Assembly: GCA_946406115.1 (NCBI GenBank)
Contig: OX291555.1
Span: 14,774,001-14,838,000, forward strand
Direction of reading: 5' to 3'
Source: Apoda limacodes
Taxonomy: Eukaryota; Arthropoda; Insecta; Lepidoptera; Limacodidae
DNA: 64,000 bases
The position numbers and the translations under genes are program-made. The notes below the pieces were generated by a model. That model saw only the letters and a list, made by a program, of their open reading frames with translations, ran no database searches and was not told the DNA's origin. Each line of letters begins with the position of its first letter. The stretch's first letter is position 1. This document shows, piece by piece, positions 56,201 through 64,000 of the stretch.

Positions 56201-56424
56201 AAAAGCTGAAAATAAAAACTTTTTAACAAAAAAAAATAACCGGCATCAAATAATGCACTAAAAAGGTACCTAACAGTTTAAAACACACTTTACTTGCATG
56301 ACACCAACTTCAAACTGTAATTCAGATCAGATTTTTGGCAATAAGTAATTATCTTGACCTTTTTAGTGCATTATTTGATGCCGGCTATTTTTTTTTGTTA
56401 AAAAGTTTTTATTTTTTGCTTTTG
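56201..56424. mobile_element. Palindromic MITE, copy 2
   Basis: The left half AAAAGCTGAAAATAAAAACT, TTTTTAACAAAAA, CCGGCATCAAATAATGCAC is mirrored by the right half GTGCATTATTTGATGCCGG, TTTTGTTAAAAAGTTTTTAT, TTTTTTGCTTTT. The core keeps CATGACACCAACTTCAAAC, shared with copy 1 at 20985. The inner arms of the two copies differ (TTCAAAAAGATGCAC against ATCAAATAATGCAC), but each is complementary within its own element. Confidence 0.75.
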
Positions 56425-57361
56425 AGTGACGAATCCCTTTTTTCCGATACACTAAAAACATTCATACTCGTGTATTTTACACAACTATCAACATAAAAGG
56501 CGTGTTTTACCAATTCCAGATTAACATAAATTATTTTATTTCTCCAAAAGTTTAAGTTTTAAATACTACTATAGACTACCTCAGGGACAAACTCTTTCAA
56601 ATAAAAAAAGAATTTTTGAAATCATTTAACAATTGACGGAGACGTAAATTAAGAGTACATAAAAAAATATACCCGTCGAACAGTTAAGAAGTCGGTTAAA
56701 AAGATAATGGATTTGATTAAACTATAAATGAATATATGAGTTAAGGCCTATATATAGATATATAAAAGTAAATAAAACGTTAAGTCCTTTAAAAGTCTCT
56801 TTATCACACTAAGTATTTTTTTTATTTGCAATAATATAAAGCAAATGTTAAAAAAACAAACTAATACGGAGGCCCCAGTTAATGATACTTAAAAATATTA
56901 TTTAGCTAATGAAAAAATATAACAAATTAAATTTCTAATATTTCAACAAATAAAATTAGTTAATGCTAAAGCTAATTTAAAAAAAAAATGTTAAATAATT
57001 TAGCTAAATAACCGATAGAATACTGTGAAATGAGATGTATGTATGATTTATATTGCCTTAATCGCTTTTAAGAAACTAAATTTTAATTAGACCAAATAAA
57101 GAAATCAATAAGTCAATCACTATGGTTTCTATTATACAAATTAATAAGTTAAGTCTACCAATGATATCAGTAAATTAGTAATTTTCTAATGTATGCAATA
57201 ACCATGTCATTATATTAAGAAATACCTTGACTCAATTTCTAATTGCCGTTAAAGGTACTAAGTACGAAAATGTAATACAAATAACCTTATCTAGATACAA
57301 ATATCATAAACACAAACCAGCCAGTGTTCACTTCCTACATGTCAGTTAACAAGTCAATCTC
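56425..57361. other. Low-copy AT-rich DNA
   Basis: No feature that I can support. Confidence 0.4.
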
Positions 57362-57435
57362 AGTCAGCTCATTACCACTTCATTGTTAAGAGCAAGTCAT
57401 ATTACAAAGTTCAAACTACTTCCACTGCAAGATAA
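57362..57435 (+). promoter_or_regulatory. Candidate transcription start and untranslated exon 1b
   Basis: CAATCTCAGTCAGCTCATTA has an initiator TCAGTC with A+1 at 57362. The exon would end at GCAAGATAA|GTAAGTTA (GT at 57436), a strong donor. It has no ATG, as expected for a 5' UTR. At +28 AGAGC misses the DPE consensus by one position. Inference. Confidence 0.3.
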
Positions 57436-58949
57436 GTAAGTTATTTTTTCCTAATTTATTTTTTATTTCATTGCTTATTTAAATAAAGTTATGCTTTACT
57501 TATAAAGCATTAAGTTATTTTTAGTTGACGAAACTAGTTACATTTACATTTTTTAGATTAGTTATAGTTACATTTTTTACTTTTATGAGACTTTGAAATT
57601 CTGAAATTTTTGGTTAATTAATTTTTTTTACGAAAATACGTGTTGTTGATTAAATTTTTTGTAGTACCATGATACGAGTATATATAATTAATACACTTAA
57701 AAATATTTAAAACACACTACATATACAACGTGGTTTTACTTGCGAAAATTCTATTCCTGTAAAAATTCGAGAGCGGAATAAAAAAAGCTCCTATATGTGA
57801 TAGTATATATATATGTTTTGCCTGTGTACTAAATTCTATATAATTCACTCCGCTGGTAAGCATTAAATTACAAACGTCGTCATAAACCTTTACAAATATA
57901 TAGTGTTATTTTGTGCATTAATTAATTTTTTTAAAGAAAAATAAAAAAAAAATCAGACTGTATATAGAATTCCTCAAAAAGTAACCTTTTTTCGACGCAA
58001 TAAAAAAAAATGATAGAATATCTATTTTATGTGTGTGAACCTTAGGTGTTAAACAAAATTCATATCACACAATAAAGGTATTACACTATACATCATATAT
58101 TCATAAACATTAGGTCTTCATACTTCATTTGCTAAGATGTTAGAATATATTGTAAATAACTAAAAGCCTGCAACATTCATTCTAAATTAGCGATATATCT
58201 ACCTATTAGAGTTTATTATACATTTGCTGTTACGTGATACACGATATTCTTGGTGTAAGTAGCCTTGATTGATCAAACCTTAGATTGCACAACAAATGTA
58301 CTAATGCTCTCCTTTTATCGGTTACTCATACATAACAATAACAATGAAAAAATATAGTTTTTATGAGAATTCGAATAATAGAGCCATTTTAGGCAGGTAC
58401 ATAGTTCTTTAAATCCATGTAAATGATAGATACCGCTTCAAGTTTTGTAATTCTTTAATAACCGAAGTCACCAATTTTTTAATAACCGAAGTCTTATTTA
58501 TAAATCTATTCTACATCTGCTATATTTTAGCAATAAAAATTTAGTTTAACGTTTTAATAAAAAGGATATTCTCGATCTAAGTCCTATACAGGTGTATTGA
58601 AGAAAAAAATTTAGGATCCGCGTGTCACTTCCTACGATTTGCAAACCTTCTTAACCTGTTTATTAAACACAGCGTAAAAAATAGACATTATTAGTCCAAT
58701 TTTAAAACACTAAACAAAAAACTGCTGCTTCATCTTGGATTTTCTGCCAAAAAAACTTAAAAACAGAAGAACCTATAGTACCTATAGTAACTTCATAGTT
58801 GATTTAAAAGTTCAGAATATAATCTATATTTTTCATTTTCAGAATATTTTTTTTTTACATTTTACAGTAATTTAAATTAAATATTAACGTAATAGGAAAA
58901 ACTGATATTATAAAATAATCTAATTAATCGAATTAATGCTTTATAAATG
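57436..58949. other. Low-copy AT-rich DNA, presumed intron
   Basis: Shares no recognised repeats with the rest of the window. Microsatellite-like TA runs only. Confidence 0.35.
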
Positions 58950-59125
58950 TCGATACCGGTGTTTACCCTTAAATAAAGTTAGCCGGAAATATAACAGACC
59001 TCGCACGTTAACCTCACTTTCATTATGTAGGTTATGTCCCATTATCAAGGCTACACTTCAGAGCATAAAGAGAAAAAAAACCGGTAACGCGCTCGAATCG
59101 ATTATTATTGGAAACCGGTTTTGAA
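58950..59125. promoter_or_regulatory. Cluster of ACCGGT sites (Grainyhead-like?)
   Basis: ATACCGGTGT at 58952, AAAACCGGTAAC at 59069 and GAAACCGGTTTTG at 59110 lie within 170 bases. The last contains a full AACCGGTTT, the known Grainyhead target. It lies 0.9-1.05 kb upstream of the coding exon. Speculative enhancer call. Confidence 0.2.
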
Positions 59126-60006
59126 CCGCTTTTGTTCGCTACTGTGTTAATAAAAAATGAATGATGTTTTTTTTTGTTGTTATGTAAATAGCTTTCAATT
59201 GTTTGTTTATTAAAAAAAAAGTAAACAAAATTATAAACTTTGTTCAGGTTGATGAACTCAGAATAAGTGTATTCTGTATTAAATTATACATAACTGAAAA
59301 TTTTGTAACGATAAACTTAAATTAAGATTTTTCTTTTTTTTTTAACTTAAGATCACAGTGACATAAAGATGTCTTGACTTAAAAAACAAATGTAAATCGG
59401 ATTCAATAATTATTTTTTTACTAGAATTTGCTCGCAGGTTTTCGGTTTTCGCCAAAAATTAAGTTGACCCGTTCACACCGTTGCAACGTAAATTGTGCCC
59501 CTCGGTTTTAACCGCAAATAAGCTTGTCCCATGGGTACTTTCGAAGAAGATATAGAATTCTATATCTTTCTTTATTTAAATATGTATATGTATTATTATT
59601 TTTGTACATTGGAATAAATTTTTTTATCACGTAGTAAAATGGCTACTTTATATAACAAATTCTAGAGTTAAAAAACACATTTTTTCTTCTCTGTAACTTT
59701 GAAAATCTTTTTTTTAGCCGCCATAATTATAATAGTTACTTATAAGCAAAAAACATGTTTACTTCAATGTAATAATTATTAAAATAAGAATTGTTCCTGC
59801 ACAGAGCTTTAACTTTTGTAATCTTAACCGATAACCTTTCTTGTAGTTCACTCCATCAACAAATTGGATTTCATATCAATAAACAATTTAGTAAAGCAAC
59901 GCAATCCGAGCATACACAACGTCAAGCATTTGAAATAACAATACCGTTTTAATATTACACTAACAAAATTTATAGGTTATAATTTAAAACAGAAAACAAA
60001 ACTAAA
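59126..60006. other. Upstream flank of the coding exon
   Basis: AT-rich. TTTAAAACAG at 59983-59992 is a weak potential splice acceptor, leaving a 14-base leader before the ATG. No repeats recognised. Confidence 0.35.
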
Positions 60007-60265
60007 ATGGCCGCAGTCAATGGAAAGGATGTAGAGCCAATAGTGCCACCATCTTCACTTATTCGAAGAGTCAGTTCGCGTTCTGTTATACGAAATTCGA
60101 TTTCGGAAGACAAGGAAAATGGCGTAGAAGTTAACGGGAAGGGTTCCTTCGTTAGCAAATATAAAAAAACGCCAGAAGCCTTGAAGAGTTTTCATGTGAA
60201 CGATGCGGAAAGTGAATTAGAAGTACCTGGAACACCAATGACGCCTCGAACATCGACGACACCTG
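60007..60265 (+). CDS. First coding exon of an unrecognised host gene
   Basis: ATG at 60007 in good context (CTAAAATGG: A at -3, G at +4). The exon encodes 86 codons: MAAVNGKDVEPIVPPSSLIR, then RVSSRSVIRNSISEDKENGV, SFVSKYKKTPEALKSFHV and ELEVPGTPMTPRTSTTPG. The sequence is hydrophilic and disordered-looking, with basic phosphorylation-type motifs (RRVSS, RSVIRNS) and proline-directed TP repeats, typical of the cytosolic N-terminus of a signalling or membrane protein. No signal peptide. Codon use is balanced and the minus strand is also open only at 59970-60158. The probable donor is CCTG|GTTTGT at 60265/60266 (phase 1, weaker than GTRAGT). After it the reading becomes hydrophobic and AT-rich, as an intron would. 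The gene continues beyond the window or in unseen exons. I do not name it. Confidence 0.65.
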
Positions 60266-61416
60266 GTTTGTATATGTGTTTTCTTTTTATTTTATTTATG
60301 GAAGCAGAAAATACTGGCCGCTGAAAAGTCTGGTTGTTTCATCAGTTAACTTCTATGTATGCATCAAAATATTGTTCTGAGCTTGAAACTAATTATATTT
60401 ATGGTGCGTCTACAAAATCGGATCACCTTTGACAGGTTAATAATCAAAGCCTATCACTATGATACAAGTGAACTAAGTTGGTCGCTAAGTACGAGGCGAT
60501 ATTATTATATTTCTAATAGCCCGTTCCGAGTCTAAGATAACCAATTCTTACGGGATTCATCAGACATTTTTACGTGCAAATCTGTTACAAATCCTTAAAA
60601 TACGCGTGATTTTGTTATAAAATTATTCAGTCGGCTTTAAAACACGTCATTTATAACTTCCTACCAAACCAAGGCCTGTGCCCAAGGTTAGTTTTTTCTG
60701 GAGAATATGTTGCTAAAAAAAGATTAGATTTTACCTACATTAAAAGATGAGATAAGTACCTACAGACCGACAGGAAATTCACTGTATAATTTCGTTTTAT
60801 TGCAATTTTGACTATTTTCTTTTGTTAGTTTTAATAAACAATTTTATTATATTACATGATAAATGGTTTGTTTACTTTAAGTCTTATACAGGAGTAATAT
60901 ATAATTTTCTTTAAGCGCCTTATTAAGGGTTTGTGCATAGATACCTAGCTTACCTAATTTAATATTCAATGTTTAACTATTTATTCAAATGGATTTCAAA
61001 CATTTTTTTTTGACCTATTTTATCGGATTTTTCCTCCAATCTATATTTAAATTAAGTGTAGGCATTTGTATTTAATGAAGTCAGACTGACCTCTTAGTTA
61101 GTATATGTAACTGCATGTATATATATATATATATATATGTATTTGCATTAAGAAATATTGTGCATGCATCTTAAGACATAATTAATAAGCAATTTTAGTT
61201 CTTTTTTATTAAAAGCACATAAAACAAAGAACTAAAACTAACTATTTATATTATGTATTTGATAATATATAAAATAGAATTAAAATGAATCCCACCGCGA
61301 CTAATTTGCTTGCACGGGGTAGGAAGCTGGAACACATTTTTTTAAATTTGAAATTGTGTTGACCCCAATGGTAGGAGCATTGGGCATAGAGCTTGGCATT
61401 AAGCAATTAACAAAAA
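60266..61416. other. Presumed intron
   Basis: AT-rich after the GTTTGT donor. (TA)n at about 61115-61138. No exon recognised. Confidence 0.4.
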
Positions 61417-62025
61417 AACCGGCCTAGTGCGAGTTTAAATCATGCACTGAGGGTTCCGTACCTGCCACCGTTTACGTAATTTACAAACACATACAATTTT
61501 TTTTTTTTTTTTTTTATATTTGAGTTGATTGAATGAAAGGTAAATTGCGGTTTACGATTTATGACATATTAAAAAAAAAACTACTTATTAGATCTCGTTC
61601 AAACCAATTTTCGGTGGAAGTTTGCATGGTAATGTACATCATATAATTTTTTTTAGTTTTATCATTCTCATATTTTAGAAGTTACAGGGGGGACACATTT
61701 TACCACTTTGGAAGTGTCTCTCGCGCAAACTATTCAATTTAGAAAAAAAAAAAAAACTAGAAACCTCAACATCATTTTTGAAGACCTATCCATAGATGAT
61801 ACCCCACACGTATGGGTTTGATGAAAAAATGTTAGAGTTTCAGTTCTAAGTATGGGGAACCCCCAAAATTTATTGTTTTTTTACTATTTTTGTGTGAATG
61901 TTCTTAATGCGGTTCACAGAATCTACTTACTAAGTTTCAACAGCATAGTTCTCATAGTTTCGGAAAAAAGTGGCTGTGACATACGGACGGACAGACAGAT
62001 AGACATGACGAATCTAAAAGGCAGT
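61417..62025 (+). repeat. Repeat A (long form), second complete-looking copy
   Basis: GGCCTAGTGCGAGTTTAAAT, CACTGAGGGTTCCGTACCTG, CAAACCAATTTTCGGTGGAA, ATGGGGAACCCCCAAAATTT and ACATACGGACGGACAGACAG follow 38338-38967 step by step. The last part (after AATCTAAAAGG) is lost. The 71-codon ORF 61852-62067 is repeat sequence. Confidence 0.75.
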
Positions 62026-62872
62026 TTTTCAGGGAAGTTTGTATCAGAATTCTTCATTTCTTATTGATTACATGCTAATTGATATATCATCGTTGCTTAG
62101 CTCCCTTTTTACGCGAGATTTTTATAAAATCAACCTGATATGCAATTAAAGGTAGTGCAAAATGGATTAGGTATACGAAGAAGCACGGATATCCTGCTCT
62201 TGAAGGTTTTTGAATCGTTTTTTTTACTATTAAATGTTTTGTTTTTTATTTGGAAAGTTGTATACCTTTGTTGCATAGGTAAAATTAGTTTTTTCCGGAT
62301 TTAATAAACACCATTCATTCAATCAAAAATAATCGAGAATCAATGCATATATAGATAAGTAGGCTTTTTATGACAACGGGTTTATTGTTTCATTCAATAA
62401 AACTTAATGTAATAAAAAATATATTTTGTGTAAGGTAGATATTTGTAGTGAGGAGTAATTGAAAAGGATACTTTTAAATTTGTTTTCATAATTTACAAAA
62501 ATTGTCGAAAAACCGTAAAACACTTTATTAATTCCGCTTGGGGTCACGAAATTTACAACACCTTGTATGTTGCCTACTGCGCTTTAAAACTCTTAAGCCT
62601 TACTCGCACCGGGCATTATTAAGTACATATAATATATCTAGTGAATAACTGTGACTTTGTGTAACATATACACTAGATTTGAACTATTAATAAAACAAGA
62701 AAAAAAATGTCTACATGGTTACCCTTGCAAAACTAGCATTTACCGTCATTGACAAATTAAATATCTACTCTTGCAGAATATAAAAACAGACATCTATAAT
62801 TTATTGCAAAATTTTTCATTTTATAAATTATCTCTTAAAGAAAGGCATGGGACATGCAATGATTTATAAATA
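62026..62872. other. Low-copy AT-rich DNA, presumed intron
   Basis: No feature that I can support. Confidence 0.4.
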
Positions 62873-62950
62873 AAAATCGGTTGAGTGTAAGTCGAACTTG
62901 CGCAGGTGAGTTCCGAACCATTATATGATTAACGAACAAAACAACTAATG
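62873..62950 (+). repeat. Repeat A, 5' scrap
   Basis: AAAATCGGTTGAGTGTAAGT, CGAACTTGCGCAGGTGAGTT and CCGAACCATTAT are an eroded start of the family. Confidence 0.5.
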
Positions 62951-63464
62951 TACCGCTAGGCGTTTACCCATCCAATGAATGACCATGCCCGACGTTGCTT
63001 AACTTTGTATACTGTTTCCAATAAACAAATGTTGCTGGATCACGAGTTTCTTAAAAACTGTACAGCTTCTACTTACTAACGCTTTGCACGGTAGTAATTA
63101 CTAAAGACATTCAGTAAAAACAGGAAAATGGACCACTTATTCTATGGTTATCTCGGTGTTGGTGAAAGTCTGTCACTTTATTTTACGGACGTCAAATTGC
63201 ACACCGAGCGTAACGAAGGATTCTGGGACTAACTCCTGTGTAAGGGAGATTAGGGTAACTCCTAAGCGAAGCTAGGGTGTTAAGACTAAAATCCTAACTG
63301 CAGCAATGGATTCAAGCATGCCCAAAACAAAAGTACCTCAATAATTTCACACCTTCTGAGTGACGGAAGTTCGAAACTTGCGTGTACCAATGAGTATTTT
63401 TCTTAATTCTTCAAGTACATTGATTGTTCAAACCGCTAATGGCTTTTTGGTGAAGGAAAACGTC
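62951..63464. other. No feature seen
   Basis: Slightly GC-richer than the neighbours; no coding evidence. Confidence 0.35.
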
Positions 63465-63592
63465 GTAAGGAAACCTGTATATGTCAATTTAAAGACGTAT
63501 GTGAAGTCTAATATCCGCACTGGGCCCGCGTGTGGACTATGGCCCAAATCGTCCTTGAGTAGGCCGTGCCCAAACAGTAGGGACGTATGATT
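63465..63592 (+). repeat. LINE (RTE-like?) 3'-tail repeat
   Basis: TGTGAAGTCTAATATCCGCA, CTGGGCCCGCGTGTGGACTA, TGGCCCAAATCG and AACAGTAGGGACGTATG match a tail common to lepidopteran LINE-derived repeats (CTGGGCCAGCGTGGTGGACT...). The 76-codon ORF 63360-63590 runs through it and may preserve the last codons of the LINE protein. From 63593 to the window end nothing else is seen. Confidence 0.55.
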
Positions 63593-64000
63593 CTCATAAA
63601 GGAACTAATATTTCTCCATAAATGAAAATACATTAGAAAGCAGTTGTGAATAAGTAAATTAAGTTGAGGTTTTAAATTACATTATTGACCAGCAGGTGAT
63701 GTCAAAAGACGAATTTCACCATTCATAAAGTTTCTTACTTCTATGGTCGGTTTGAAGGGTAGCACAAACTTTTTGACATGCGTGTAAAATTAAAATATTT
63801 AATATATTTACTAAAACTATTATGAACTCTGTAGGTATCATTTGAACGTAGAGTGATACTTATTGCGTTTTATATTTTAATACAAACTAGTGTTGTTATA
63901 AAAGAGGAATCATTAGATTTAACGACCTTTTCGAAAATTAATTGTTTACAATTGTTATAGTTGTTTACATACTTGTTTTTATACCTACTTGTTATATATT

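Noticed and set aside
60266..60324. Continuation of the 60007 ORF to its stop
   Set aside because: Composition changes to AT-rich and hydrophobic right after a plausible donor, so it is more likely intron than protein.
1..64000. Telomeric TTAGG arrays, rRNA, R1/R2 target sites, phage or bacterial operons
   Set aside because: Looked for their characteristic sequences or layout and saw none.

Overview
The window looks like moth or butterfly (Lepidoptera) nuclear DNA. It is AT-rich, gene-poor and packed with decayed interspersed repeats. The lineage call rests on repeat families I recognise as widespread in Lepidoptera: the family containing CCAAGTGCGAGTCGGACTC, elements ending in an ACAGCTAGT-like tail, palindromic MITEs with a TTTTTAACAAAAA inner terminus, a tRNA-derived SINE, and several retrotransposon relics. 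I see no operons, rRNA genes, CRISPR array or prokaryotic system. No species is assigned.

Layout. From 1 to 10 kb there is a broken ORF at the left edge, then mostly low-copy AT-rich DNA with scattered repeat copies. From 10.9 to 12.7 kb two LINE relics converge. From 13.7 to 18.2 kb lies the best-preserved element, a nearly full-length Jockey-type LINE with an internal Inr/DPE promoter, an RS-rich ORF1, a damaged ORF2 and a poly-A tail. A 5'-truncated inverted relative sits at 29.97-30.4 kb. From 18.7 to 36 kb there is a dense mosaic: a foldback element, MITEs, a Penelope-like GIY-YIG relic (minus strand), a mariner/IS630-like DDE relic (minus strand), a pogo-like transposase C-terminus (plus strand), a perfect 150-bp tandem duplication and head-to-head repeat pairs. 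From 36.3 to 37.8 kb a duplicated segment shows a clean filled/empty-site pair for a 194-bp insertion, next to a plausible first coding exon at 37.24 kb. From 42.7 to 50.4 kb there are more repeats, a SINE, a MITE with a TTA target duplication, a degenerate BEL/Pao relic, a nearby possible F-type envelope relic, another MITE, a GC-rich pocket and a minus-strand LINE relic.

From about 50.4 kb to the end the sequence is comparatively poor in repeats. I infer the 5' part of one plus-strand host gene there: two candidate untranslated first exons at 54.1 and 57.4 kb, each starting at a TCAGTC initiator and ending at a GTAAGT donor, upstream of a convincing first coding exon at 60,007-60,265. The protein is not recognised. 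I found no clearly new multi-gene system. The most informative items are the natural empty-site pair, the perfect 150-bp duplication, the Jockey promoter architecture, several unclassified foldback elements and the possible alternative-promoter gene. All calls come from reading the sequence and from remembered family features; no search was run.
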